39,271 nt of DNA, taken from Desulfosporosinus sp. Its GTDB lineage: Bacteria; Bacillota; Desulfitobacteriia; Desulfitobacteriales; Desulfitobacteriaceae. The notes under the pieces are model-generated. The model searched no databases. It was not told the DNA's origin and saw only the letters and a program-made list of their open reading frames with translations. The DNA lies in contig JARLHU010000192.1 in NCBI GenBank assembly GCA_031292095.1, forward strand, positions 1 to 39,271. Reading direction: 5' to 3'. The position numbers and the translations under genes were made by a program. Position 1 is the first letter of the stretch. Each line of letters starts with the position of its first letter. This document shows positions 18,911-26,939 of this stretch, one piece after another.

Positions 18911-18935
18911 AATCATCAGTCCGCATTTGATGATT
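18911..18935 (+). other. Hairpin downstream of the membrane protein gene
   Basis: AATCATCA (18911-18918) pairs perfectly with TGATGATT (18928-18935) around a 9-base loop. No T-run follows. It may be a weak terminator or an RNA element ahead of the ANTAR gene. Confidence 0.4.
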
Positions 18936-19003
18936 AGATTGAGCTGGACAAGTTCCCTAAAGATAAGGGTACAGATATAGACACTCTTCTCGCAATACGC
19001 AAG

Positions 19004-19040
19004 TAAGGCATATGAAAGGAAATAACAAGTCAAAGATGCC
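19004..19040 (+). repeat. 37-base dispersed repeat, copy 1
   Basis: This 37-base stretch upstream of the ANTAR gene matches 36966-37002 with only two differences. Both copies hold GAAAGGA followed about 10 bases later by an ATG that opens a very short frame. It lies in a non-coding spacer. Confidence 0.8.
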
Positions 19041-19080
19041 ATGTGCCTAATTAAAGAAGTTTTGAAATGGGTGATTCAGG

Positions 19081-19662
19081 ATGAAGAGAGCTATATTAGT
19101 ATCAGGAAAAGGCTCATTGAATCAGGAAATTAAAGCAATGCTACCACTAGTAGATTATCAGATCTTGGCCACAACAGATAATGGGATGGAAGCTTTACGT
19201 TTTGCTCACCGATTTGAGCCTGATTTAATTATTATGGGGTGGAATCTCCGTGGCCTTAATTCATCGGAAGTTCTTCAGAATCTGATCGTTCAGCATCTCT
19301 GTCCGATTATTGTTGTTCTTACTCAGGAAGAGCAACATGTTTTATCAGAGGTTATTGAGGCAGATGCCCACCACGTAATTCTTTATCCATGGCGCGCACT
19401 AGAAATGGCAGCTGCCATACAGCTTGCGGAGCATCGCTTTACCCGCGAAACTGAAAACATCCAGCAGATCCAACGCCTAGAAGAAGAACTTAAGACGCGA
19501 AAAATTGTTTTTCAAGCCATGTTATCCCTTATTCAACTAAGGGGGTATGCAGAACAAGCTGCTTATGCCGCTTTGCGTAACCAAGCAATGTCCACTCGAA
19601 AATCCATGCGAGCAGTTGCCCAAGACGTCCTCAAAGGTTTATGGTTACCTGAACTGGATTGA
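19081..19662 (+). CDS. ANTAR-domain RNA-binding regulator with a degenerate receiver
   Basis: ANTAR proteins bind paired hairpins in nascent RNA and stop terminators from forming. The C-terminal ANTAR domain is clear at about residues 130-190 (LEEELKTRKIVFQAMLSLIQ, then MSTRKSMRAVAQDVLKGLW). The N-terminal receiver-like fold (1-120) lacks the usual acidic pair (ILVSGKG instead of a DD motif), and the phosphorylated Asp is replaced by Gly53 in LIIMGWNLRG. Phosphorylation control is therefore unlikely; it may respond to a ligand or partner instead. No clear dual hexaloop target was found next to it. GATTCAGG precedes the ATG, a weak ribosome site. It ends 22 bases before osmC and may share its transcript. 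Confidence 0.88.
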   Translation: MKRAILVSGKGSLNQEIKAMLPLVDYQILATTDNGMEALRFAHRFEPDLIIMGWNLRGLNSSEVLQNLIVQHLCPIIVVLTQEEQHVLSEVIEADAHHVILYPWRALEMAAAIQLAEHRFTRETENIQQIQRLEEELKTRKIVFQAMLSLIQLRGYAEQAAYAALRNQAMSTRKSMRAVAQDVLKGLWLPELD

Positions 19663-19684
19663 TCAGACGAAAGGAGTCTTGTAA

Positions 19685-20107
19685 ATGATTGTATCCGTGA
19701 AGCACATTAAAGGGATGCATTTCCAGGGCGCAGGAAGTTCAAAGGTCATGACCAACATAGATGCCAGCGTCACAGCTGGAGGAACAGGGCGTGGCACGAG
19801 TCCCATGGAACTCCTTTTAATCGCGATTGCAGGTTGCAGTGGTATGGACATTGTCACGATACTGGAAAAAAAGCAGGTCAAGGTTCAACGCTTTGAGATA
19901 ACTGTTGAAGGAGATCGCGCCAGCGACCATCCACGAGTATTTAAAGATATCGAAGTGGTTTATAAGTTTTGGGGTGAATCTCTTTCCCAGGACAAAGTTC
20001 AGCGTGCGGTTCAACTTTCTATGGAAAAATACTGTAGTGTTGCCAGCATGATTGATAAAGTCGCCGACCTTACATACCGCATAGAAATTAACCCCACTCT
20101 GGGGTAG
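19685..20107 (+). CDS. OsmC/Ohr-family peroxiredoxin-like protein
   Basis: A 140-residue OsmC-fold protein, expected to reduce organic hydroperoxides as a dimer. The two reactive cysteines are C51 in AIAGCSGMD and C117 in EKYCSVASM, the spacing seen in this family. The YhfA-like branch (short N-terminus, TSPMELLLIAIAGC) fits better than Ohr itself. AAAGGAG precedes the ATG with good spacing. It follows the ANTAR gene closely and is closed by a terminator. Confidence 0.92.
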   Translation: MIVSVKHIKGMHFQGAGSSKVMTNIDASVTAGGTGRGTSPMELLLIAIAGCSGMDIVTILEKKQVKVQRFEITVEGDRASDHPRVFKDIEVVYKFWGESLSQDKVQRAVQLSMEKYCSVASMIDKVADLTYRIEINPTLG

Positions 20108-20126
20108 GTTCTTAGATCGCATCAGG

Positions 20127-20158
20127 AAGAGTCGTTTTTTGTTATAGACGGCTCTTTT
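20127..20158 (+). terminator. Intrinsic terminator after the OsmC gene
   Basis: AAGAGTCGT (20127-20135) pairs with ACGGCTCTT (20148-20156), one pair being G-T, and TTTT follows. It ends the OsmC transcript. Confidence 0.8.
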
Positions 20159-20230
20159 ATGCTTTTTAATTACTTGTACGACAAACTTGAAGATTTTGCT
20201 AACTTACTATAAATACCCATAGGTAAATCC

Positions 20231-20259
20231 TTGATAGTATATATATGTTTTGTTATACT
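20231..20259 (+). promoter_or_regulatory. Strong sigma-A promoter of the glycosidase operon
   Basis: TTGATA (20231-20236) and TATACT (20254-20259) are exactly 17 bases apart. Transcription should start near 20266, about 180 bases ahead of the coding start, leaving a long leader. Confidence 0.75.
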
Positions 20260-20265
20260 TATAAA

Positions 20266-20382
20266 GTTGTTGATGTCAAATTTCTAATCATTTATTCATT
20301 GTGGAAATTAGCATTAGAGTTGAACCAACGACGTCGCTAGGGGTTTGTAGCCGCATCTTTAAATCTGCGGCTTGTTTTTTTG
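20266..20382 (+). ncRNA. Candidate regulatory leader RNA ending in an intrinsic terminator
   Basis: The leader after the promoter at 20231 ends in AGCCGCA (20349-20355) pairing with TGCGGCT (20366-20372), followed by TTG and a run of T. The terminator lies before the gene at 20449 that the promoter appears to serve. Before it are the self-complementary CGACGTCG and a GTTG/CAAC stem. It does not match any riboswitch consensus I know. This 341-base spacer (20108-20448) holds no coding frame that I can support. Confidence 0.5.
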
Positions 20383-20448
20383 TACTATCAGAAAGTATAA
20401 GTTTTAGGTGGATCATACGTAATACCTTAAGAAGGAGAAAGAGTTTAA

Positions 20449-21414
20449 ATGAAAACTAAGATTTCTTATAAAATTAAAATGATTCTGGCCTTTTTGACAT
20501 ATAACCTGATTTTTGCGGCAATACTTTGCCCTTTTGTCTTGTTTTGGGGACCCTTCCAGTCCCTCAAAGCCGTGGCCGTTGGCTCAGTTTACACATCACG
20601 GCATCCGCAGGTTGTAAAGGCCTTTCTTTCTCAAGCAGAAATAGATCGGATTATGGATCTCAACTCTTCTCAAGGTACCAGTGCTAACCAAGCCATAGCA
20701 CGTACTAAGGTAATTGCTGATACGAGTTCTGGAATTACGATCGAAGATATTCAAGGTCCAAGCTTTAAAGGCAAAGTGATGCTGGTCAAAGACCCAAAAC
20801 GAGTAAAGTTAGCGGTTACCAAAGAAATCGGGGTTACCGGAGAACGTGTCAGCGATCTTGTCAAGGATATGGGAGCTTTTGCCGGTATTAATGCTGGAGG
20901 ATTCTATGATCCGAACGGCAAAGGAAACGGAGCTTTCCCTGATGGGTTAACCGTGCATGACGGAAAACTGGTCCACAACAATGTGCAAGATAAGGCGGTC
21001 AATATTGTCGGATTTGATGACCAGGGGAAGATGATCATTGGAGAAATGACGGCTAGTCAATTGGCAGAAAAACATATTCGCGAAGCAGTTACCTTTGGCC
21101 CTAATCTCATTGTCGATGGCAGACCCGTGATTTCCGGAGATGGCGGGTGGGGAATTGCTCCTCGGACAGGAATAGGACAAATGGCCGATGGAACTGTGAT
21201 TTTCGTGGTTATTGATGGCCGGCAACCAACTTGGAGTATTGGAGCCTCCTTGCGTGGTCTCATGAATGTCTTTGATGATTATCATGCTGTAAATGCCGTC
21301 AATCTTGATGGCGGTTCATCTTCAGAACTTGTCTACAATGGCAAAGTGGTGAATAAGCTTTGGGACATTTTTGGGGAACGTTATATTCCTACAGCCTTTG
21401 TGGTTACCCCTTAA
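20449..21414 (+). CDS. Membrane-anchored phosphodiester glycosidase (NAGPA domain)
   Basis: One membrane segment at about residues 11-35 (MILAFLTYNLIFAAILCPFV) anchors an external domain. The C-terminal NAGPA (DUF2233) domain has the typical INAGGFYDPNGKGNG near 144-158 and AVNLDGGSSSELVYNG near 282-297. The family includes the uncovering enzyme that removes N-acetylglucosamine from phosphodiesters and B. subtilis YoqZ-like proteins, so envelope or exopolysaccharide trimming is expected. AGAAGGAGA precedes the ATG. The next gene follows after 36 bases and is probably co-transcribed. Confidence 0.88.
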   Translation: MKTKISYKIKMILAFLTYNLIFAAILCPFVLFWGPFQSLKAVAVGSVYTSRHPQVVKAFLSQAEIDRIMDLNSSQGTSANQAIARTKVIADTSSGITIEDIQGPSFKGKVMLVKDPKRVKLAVTKEIGVTGERVSDLVKDMGAFAGINAGGFYDPNGKGNGAFPDGLTVHDGKLVHNNVQDKAVNIVGFDDQGKMIIGEMTASQLAEKHIREAVTFGPNLIVDGRPVISGDGGWGIAPRTGIGQMADGTVIFVVIDGRQPTWSIGASLRGLMNVFDDYHAVNAVNLDGGSSSELVYNGKVVNKLWDIFGERYIPTAFVVTP

Positions 21415-21450
21415 TCACTCCATAATCTCGCGAAAAAGGAGAAAGCACGC

Positions 21451-22710
21451 ATGAACAAGACACTGCGTCTCATATTAGTTTGGACCTTAATTTCTCTTCC
21501 TCTACAAGGGGGAACCTATTTTTTCCTTAACAATCAAGTTCAAAAAGTTATGGCTCCAACGGTAGCGAGTGAACCAATTACACTCCTACTCAAAGCCACC
21601 ATCCCTAGCTCAAGTTTGACTAATGTTCAAATTTCATACGCTAAAGATTATTTAGCATACATGGAGAATGGTACGTTTAAAGTCTTTAACCTTACCAAGG
21701 GAAAGATCGTTTTTGAGAAGAAATCGCCTTCTGAGAATGATCAAAGTTATGGAGTTCTCTCGTACCAGTGGTTGCCTGACCGAAATACCTTACTCTATTT
21801 TTATGCCAAGAAAAATCCCGACCCTATTACGTACGTTACTGTATACCCTCCCAAAGCCACGCCGCAGACTCCAGTGGAGCCAACTCCCGTTGAACCCAAA
21901 ACAGAAGACCCCAATCAAAAAATTGTGGTTGAAGTTCCAAAGGTCGTGCCCAAAGAGGTTCCTGTAGCGCCTCGGGTTGAAAAACGGTATGGGAATCCAC
22001 AAATCACGGAACTGTATACGCTTGAACTTCCGAATAGTGATGAAGACATAGCTCCGGATGATCGATTTAATCAAACAATTGACAATTTTCCAGCAGGTGG
22101 CACCATCGAAACCTGTGTTGTCTCGACCTCTACCAATCTCATGTACCTCACTGTTAAAAACGAATTGACAGAACTACTTATGGAAATAGACGTTATGAAA
22201 AACGTACGCACCTTAAGCAAATCAGGAGAGACTATCGATAATATGGCTGCCTCAGATCGGTATGGAACCCTTTATCTCGACAGTAAAGTGGGGTCAACTC
22301 ATGAAGTCATTGCCCTGGATGGGACAAAGCGTCAGATCATCTCGAAAAACATTAACGACAGAATCTTGGGAATAAGAGATGGTAATGTCTATATCGGCGA
22401 AGTGGAAAACAATCAACTTGTAAAGATTAAAACCACGACGGACCTTGCGACATTATCGAGCAACCCTTCTCTAAAGACTGAATGGGAAGGAACGATTCCT
22501 TTCGATAATAACGTACGCACGCTCATTGGCGCTAAAGGTCAAATGATTGTTTATGATCATCAAACAGCTTTTATCGTTACAGCCGGTCAGCTAGCAGAGG
22601 TAAAATTGCACGGAGATGAGAATTACGTCTCTGTCGATGGCGCGGAGCTTATCCAACTCACCAAAAATGGAACATCTACTCTTGCGGAGTTGCAACCCCT
22701 TAAATCTTAA
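21451..22710 (+). CDS. Secreted or anchored beta-propeller-like protein of unknown function
   Basis: A signal or anchor segment (LRLILVWTLISLPLQGGTYF) is followed by 400 extracytoplasmic residues. The sequence alternates short beta strands and turns, in the manner of a propeller (LAYMENGTFKVFNLTKGKIV; LYLDSKVGSTHEVIALDG), interrupted at about residues 130-185 by a proline- and glutamate-rich linker (TPVEPTPVEPKTEDP). No catalytic motif was seen. AAAGGAGAAAG precedes the ATG. Co-transcription with the glycosidase suggests a shared role at the cell surface. Confidence 0.8.
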   Translation: MNKTLRLILVWTLISLPLQGGTYFFLNNQVQKVMAPTVASEPITLLLKATIPSSSLTNVQISYAKDYLAYMENGTFKVFNLTKGKIVFEKKSPSENDQSYGVLSYQWLPDRNTLLYFYAKKNPDPITYVTVYPPKATPQTPVEPTPVEPKTEDPNQKIVVEVPKVVPKEVPVAPRVEKRYGNPQITELYTLELPNSDEDIAPDDRFNQTIDNFPAGGTIETCVVSTSTNLMYLTVKNELTELLMEIDVMKNVRTLSKSGETIDNMAASDRYGTLYLDSKVGSTHEVIALDGTKRQIISKNINDRILGIRDGNVYIGEVENNQLVKIKTTTDLATLSSNPSLKTEWEGTIPFDNNVRTLIGAKGQMIVYDHQTAFIVTAGQLAEVKLHGDENYVSVDGAELIQLTKNGTSTLAELQPLKS

Positions 22711-22723
22711 TTAATACTTAAAT

Positions 22724-22760
22724 AGAAAAGGAACGCCACGAGGGCGTTCCTTTTCTGTTT
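22724..22760. terminator. Bidirectional intrinsic terminator
   Basis: AGAAAAGGAACGCC (22724-22737) pairs with its complement at 22743-22756 around a 5-base loop. T-rich sequence follows on both strands, so it can serve the gene on + and the convergent UPF0182 gene on -. Confidence 0.92.
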
Positions 22761-22797
22761 AAGTCGGACAGGATTAGGTTACAGGTGGAGGTACGTA

Positions 22798-25566
22798 TTA
22801 CGGAGTTTGGCTTGGCGTACTTTGTAATCCCTTGAGTTGGGTTTGTAGATTGTCGAGCAAGGTGCGTATTTGATTCATTTGATCAATAATTGAAGTAATG
22901 TTTGTCGCATTCAGTCCAGTTGGCGCTTGGGCTTGCGTGGACGGAGTGGGAACAGGCACCGACACTGGCGCTGGTGTGCTTTGTCCGGGTGTTGTCGGTT
23001 GAGGCGTACCATCTCCGAAGAGTTGAGTTAAAGCTGAACCTAAATTATCCGTCATGACTAAATGATCTTGATAAGCGAGCACGACACGTTTCATCTCGGG
23101 GATACTACCGCCATTATCGGACTGTAGATAGATTGGTTCAACATAGAGAAAGTTTCCTCCGATTGGCAGAGCTAAAAGGTTTCCCCGAACCACGCTTGAG
23201 CCTTTTTGATCCCACAAGGAGAGTTGCTTCGATATGTCAGGGTCTTGGTCAATGCGTGATTCAATCTGTAGCGGACCGTCGAACTCAGTATTTTTGGGTA
23301 GTTTAAACAATGATAACTCACCATAATGTTGTCCGTCCATTCGAGCTGCCATCCAAGCCACCATGTTATTCCGTGTGTTTGTTTCACTGGAGGCCGGTGT
23401 AAAAGGAAGCATGAGCACGAACTCCGGTTTATCTTCTCCCGGGATTTTCATAATAGTGTAATAGGGAGCTACGTCCTGGGGTTTCGCTGAAAAGAGTTCT
23501 TTGGCAGTATCCCAGGCGTCCTCCTTATTGTAGAATACGGAGGGATCCGTCATATGAAAGGTTTTAAGCATTGTGGATTGTACCGTAAATAATGTTTCAG
23601 GATAACGGAGGTGGCTCTTTAAGCTGGCAGGCATGCTCGCCAGATCTTTAAATACACCTGGGAAAATCTTCATGTAAGTTTCCAGAATAGGATCTTTGGA
23701 ATCGATTGCATAAAAATCAACGGTCCCGTCATTGGCATCCACAACGACTTTAACTGAATTCCGGATATAATTATACCCCTGTCCTGGGTACTGATTGGAA
23801 TAGGGAAGAGCATCAGATGTAGTATAGGCATCAATGATCCACTTAAGGTGACCACCATCAATGACTAAATAGGGATCCGAATCATAGGTTAAAAACGGCG
23901 CTAATTTTTGAACTCGTTCTTTGATATTCCGGTACACCAGCATTTTGCTGCTGGATGTTACTTCATTAGCTAAGTAGAAGCGCAAGGTTCCATGGCTAAG
24001 TGAGAGCATTAGCTTATTAAATGGGGTTAGCGGAATCCCTGTTTTACCTTGGTAAGAGTTTTCGGCATTTGTATCCCCTTGAGGATAATCGAATTCTTTA
24101 ACCGCAGTATCGGCAACAACCCAGTCATTTGTCAGCTCCCCATAATAGATGCGTGGTTCTGTAATCTTCAATTCGGGAAAGTCACTGACAGGAGGAATGT
24201 CTTTAACTGCAAAGGAAGGAAGCCCCTCTGAGGTTACAGCATTAGCAAACGAAGCAGCCACGCCGTATCCGTGAGTATATTTGAAACGCATATTTACAAA
24301 CGTTTGAGCTTTAGGATCTAAATCAGGGGTTGAAATTTCACGTGGCCCTATCATGACCTGCCGGTATTCTCCATTGACCATATACCGGTCGACATCTATG
24401 TCATTAAACTTGTAATAGAGACGAATGCCCTGTTTTTGAGTAAAGGTCTGCATTAAGGGGCGGGTATCGTTAAGTCGGATGTTGTTGAGTGTCCCTTGAT
24501 CAGCTTTCAGAGCGCTGATTGTAATGGGCGTGTTACCTGGGTAATTAATTTCTGAAATATGGTCTAAGCCATATCCGAATCTCGTCAAGGCTATCTCATT
24601 TTGGATATAAGGTTGTTCTTTACTTAGTTCGTTTGGAATAACGACAAATGATTGGAGCAGTGTTGGAAAAATACCATAAGCCAGGATTGCAACTGAAATG
24701 ATGCCTACAACCGGAAGCGTCAACAAACGTGAATCTTTAAAGCCCATGGAGGTACATGCCAAAATGAATCCCAAGGCACTGAGCAAAACTAAAATTTTAA
24801 GGGCTGGAAGGGTAGCCGTCAGATCCGTGTACCCAGCACCGACCACGTGCCCGTGGATAGAATATAGTAGCTGAAAAATATCCAAGTAATAACCGAATGT
24901 TTTTAATACAAAAAGGATTCCAATTAATAAGGCTAGGTGTCGTCGAGCACTGGCAGATATTTCGACTGCACCTTTTTGCCAAAGCTTGCTCGAATGAAAG
25001 CGTAAGACACCGGTAACGACATAAAAGATGGTTGTTATCAAGGTGAGTAAAAACAGGGGACCGAAAAAGGCATTAAACAAGGTCTTTAAAAAAGGTAGTT
25101 GAAAAAAGTAAAAAGACAAATCCTTGCCGAAAATCGGATCCACTTGACCGAAGGACGTGGCATGAATAAAGGATAAGACATCCAGCCACCCCGTGAAGCC
25201 TGCCACAAAGCTGACTCCAAAACTCACGATGGCAGAGATAACAAGTAACCAAACAGTCACCCTGCGTTGACTAAGGCTGAGAACCTTACTGTTCATGTCC
25301 TGAACCAAACGTAAACGTAGACGCAAGCGTTCATTGACGAAGGTCACGATGGCATGACGAACAGACAATAAAGTTCCGGCAATAAAGATGAAAAGAATCG
25401 TTCCGTTTACCGCCTGAAAAAGCGCTTTACTAAGAATTGGTGTCCAGAACAGTTGAGTATAACCGAGATCTTTAAACCACAACCAATCTTCAAATAAGCC
25501 ACTTGAGGCGGTCAATAATGAACCTATTACGATCAGGGCTGCTACAAATTTGGCAAAACGGTGCAA
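22798..25566 (-). CDS. UPF0182 family large membrane protein
   Basis: A 922-residue protein of the UPF0182 (DUF1049-unrelated, COG1615-type) family. The N-terminal third has about seven membrane segments, including KFVAALIVIGSLLTASSG and LLVISAIVSFGVSFVAGF. The rest is a long extracytoplasmic domain with typical family stretches such as NYIRNSVKVVVDANDGTVDF and LLPIGGNFLYVEPIY-like text, and a Pro/Gln-rich C-terminal linker before a short coiled coil. Function is not established for the family. An ATG at 25587 is in frame, but the AAAGGAGG ribosome site lies inside that extension and is set 8 bases before TTG at 25566, which gives MHRFAKFVAALIV. The TTG start is therefore chosen. Confidence 0.9.
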   Translation of the reverse strand: MHRFAKFVAALIVIGSLLTASSGLFEDWLWFKDLGYTQLFWTPILSKALFQAVNGTILFIFIAGTLLSVRHAIVTFVNERLRLRLRLVQDMNSKVLSLSQRRVTVWLLVISAIVSFGVSFVAGFTGWLDVLSFIHATSFGQVDPIFGKDLSFYFFQLPFLKTLFNAFFGPLFLLTLITTIFYVVTGVLRFHSSKLWQKGAVEISASARRHLALLIGILFVLKTFGYYLDIFQLLYSIHGHVVGAGYTDLTATLPALKILVLLSALGFILACTSMGFKDSRLLTLPVVGIISVAILAYGIFPTLLQSFVVIPNELSKEQPYIQNEIALTRFGYGLDHISEINYPGNTPITISALKADQGTLNNIRLNDTRPLMQTFTQKQGIRLYYKFNDIDVDRYMVNGEYRQVMIGPREISTPDLDPKAQTFVNMRFKYTHGYGVAASFANAVTSEGLPSFAVKDIPPVSDFPELKITEPRIYYGELTNDWVVADTAVKEFDYPQGDTNAENSYQGKTGIPLTPFNKLMLSLSHGTLRFYLANEVTSSSKMLVYRNIKERVQKLAPFLTYDSDPYLVIDGGHLKWIIDAYTTSDALPYSNQYPGQGYNYIRNSVKVVVDANDGTVDFYAIDSKDPILETYMKIFPGVFKDLASMPASLKSHLRYPETLFTVQSTMLKTFHMTDPSVFYNKEDAWDTAKELFSAKPQDVAPYYTIMKIPGEDKPEFVLMLPFTPASSETNTRNNMVAWMAARMDGQHYGELSLFKLPKNTEFDGPLQIESRIDQDPDISKQLSLWDQKGSSVVRGNLLALPIGGNFLYVEPIYLQSDNGGSIPEMKRVVLAYQDHLVMTDNLGSALTQLFGDGTPQPTTPGQSTPAPVSVPVPTPSTQAQAPTGLNATNITSIIDQMNQIRTLLDNLQTQLKGLQSTPSQTP

Positions 25567-25720
25567 CTGTGTTTCCTCCTTTAACATTTGAACATCTTGA
25601 TTAAAACTAAAGTTTTATGCCATACTAAACTAGTATATATTATATTCTTCCCAATAAATGAAAATCCCTTCATCAATTTTACATATTTTATGCAATAACT
25701 TATTAAATCTAGAAAAGATA

Positions 25721-25729
25721 TGGTATACT
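25721..25729 (+). promoter_or_regulatory. Extended -10 promoter of trxB
   Basis: TGGTATACT is an extended -10 element (TGN plus TATACT at 25724-25729). No good -35 box is seen, as is common with extended -10 promoters. Transcription would start near 25736. Confidence 0.55.
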
Positions 25730-25738
25730 ATTTTCATA

Positions 25739-25755
25739 ATACCCTTGAGGGGTAT
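25739..25755 (+). promoter_or_regulatory. CsoR/CstR-like operator in the trxB leader
   Basis: ATACCC, a 5-base spacer and GGGTAT form a 17-base inverted repeat just after the expected start of transcription. The form (AT ends with inner C and G tracts) matches operators of the CsoR/CstR/RcnR family of copper, persulfide and nickel sensors. No such regulator gene is in the window. Confidence 0.5.
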
Positions 25756-25791
25756 GTTTGATACGAACATTATTAAGAGGAGTTGAAAGTC

Positions 25792-26721
25792 ATGTATGAC
25801 GTCATTATTATTGGTGCCGGTCCTGCTGGTCTAACAGCTGGAATATATGCTGCACGAGGGGGACTTAAAGTCGGCATTGTGGAATTTGCGATGCCCGGAG
25901 GCCAAGCGGCTTCAACGGAGAACATCGAGAATTATCCCGGATTTGCGGAGGGGATTAACGGCTATGATCTTATGAATTCATTTCATAAGCAAGCCTTGAC
26001 ATTTGGCGTAGAGTTCATATTTGAGGAAGTTCAAAAACTCGATTTTAGGGAGTCTGTAAAAAAAATCCAAACGAACAGCCAAGTTCTTGAGGCGAATGCT
26101 ATCATTATTGCTGCTGGTTCTAAACCCCGGTTATTAGGCGTACCTGGAGAAATAGTTTTTAGAGGTCGTGGCGTGTCCTATTGTGCAACCTGTGATGGCG
26201 CCTTCTTTAAAGGTAAAACGGTGATCGTTATCGGGGGCGGAAACGCGGCCATAGAAGAAGGTTTGTACCTGACTAAATTTGCGACAGAAGTGATCATCGT
26301 CCACCGCCGGTCAAGCTTCCGTGCTTCGCAGATCGCCGTTAACCGGGCTAAGGATAACCCGAAAATACGCTTCGAACTTAATGCTGTGGTTGAGGAGATC
26401 CTCGGTCAGGGCAAGGTAGAAGGCGTACGCATACACGAAGTGCACAGTGGAGAGATACGAGAGATCCAGGCGGATGGTGTCTTCATCTATATTGGAACAG
26501 ATCCGAATGCTCAATTCATTCATGGGGAAATTAAGACCGACGACCTCGGCTATATTCTTACGGATAATCACTTAAAAACCAATATTGCAGGTGTTTATGC
26601 TGCCGGAGATATCCGTAACACCCCACTGCGTCAAGTTGCCACTGCGGTAGGGGATGGCGCTTTAGCTGCGGTTGAAGTGGAAAAATACCTCTCGGAATTA
26701 AACACGCTTAGCTCAAGCTGA
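25792..26721 (+). CDS. trxB: Thioredoxin reductase
   Basis: A 309-residue flavoprotein that passes electrons from NADPH to thioredoxin. FAD binding is shown by GAGPAGLTAG near residue 8, the redox pair is C131/C134 in CATCDGAFF, the NADPH fold carries IGGGNAA near 148, and HRRSSFRAS near 171 gives the arginines expected for NADPH. TTG at 25783 is in frame but touches the AAGAGGAG ribosome site, so the ATG at 25792 with a 9-base gap is chosen. It diverges from the UPF0182 gene. Its promoter overlaps a CsoR/CstR-like operator, which suggests induction by metal or sulfide stress. Confidence 0.95.
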   Translation: MYDVIIIGAGPAGLTAGIYAARGGLKVGIVEFAMPGGQAASTENIENYPGFAEGINGYDLMNSFHKQALTFGVEFIFEEVQKLDFRESVKKIQTNSQVLEANAIIIAAGSKPRLLGVPGEIVFRGRGVSYCATCDGAFFKGKTVIVIGGGNAAIEEGLYLTKFATEVIIVHRRSSFRASQIAVNRAKDNPKIRFELNAVVEEILGQGKVEGVRIHEVHSGEIREIQADGVFIYIGTDPNAQFIHGEIKTDDLGYILTDNHLKTNIAGVYAAGDIRNTPLRQVATAVGDGALAAVEVEKYLSELNTLSSS

Positions 26722-26730
26722 AGTGGAGAA

Positions 26731-26766
26731 ACAATACGTTCATTTATATAGAAGTGGGCGTATTGT
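26731..26766 (+). terminator. Weak hairpin after trxB
   Basis: ACAATACG (26731-26738) pairs with CGTATTGT (26759-26766) with a 20-base loop. Only ATATT follows, so its ability to terminate is doubtful. Confidence 0.4.
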
Positions 26767-26840
26767 ATATTGGCTGAAAGAATAAGTAACTTGTTCTAAT
26801 ATTTTTCTATAACATCGAAGATACTAAAAGAAAAAAACAA

Positions 26841-26869
26841 TTGATATTATTTAGACTTTGTACTATAAT
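26841..26869 (+). promoter_or_regulatory. Sigma-A promoter of fixABCX
   Basis: TTGATA (26841-26846) and a perfect TATAAT (26864-26869) with exactly 17 bases between them. It lies 70 bases ahead of the fixA start. Confidence 0.85.
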
Positions 26870-26878
26870 GTACAAAGT
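26855..26878 (+). promoter_or_regulatory. Perfect palindromic operator centred on the fix -10 box
   Basis: ACTTTGTAC and GTACAAAGT are exact inverted 9-base arms, and the 6 bases between them are the TATAAT -10 box itself. A dimeric repressor bound here would block the promoter completely. The inner TGTAC-N6-GTACA has the 5-6-5 layout of CRP/FNR-type sites, but other families are possible. Confidence 0.75.
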
Positions 26879-26939
26879 AGCATAAATATTATCGTTACAT
26901 ATAATTAAAAAAAAGGATAATGGAGAGGGGGAGATTTTA

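Noticed and set aside
18911..18980. Two hairpins before the ANTAR gene as its own ANTAR RNA target
   Set aside because: The loops are 9 and 7 bases, not the required hexaloops with A1 and G4, and no terminator overlaps them.
20266..20382. Known riboswitch (c-di-GMP, THF, preQ1, fluoride and others) in the glycosidase leader
   Set aside because: None of the conserved core sequences I know is present, so only a generic leader is called.
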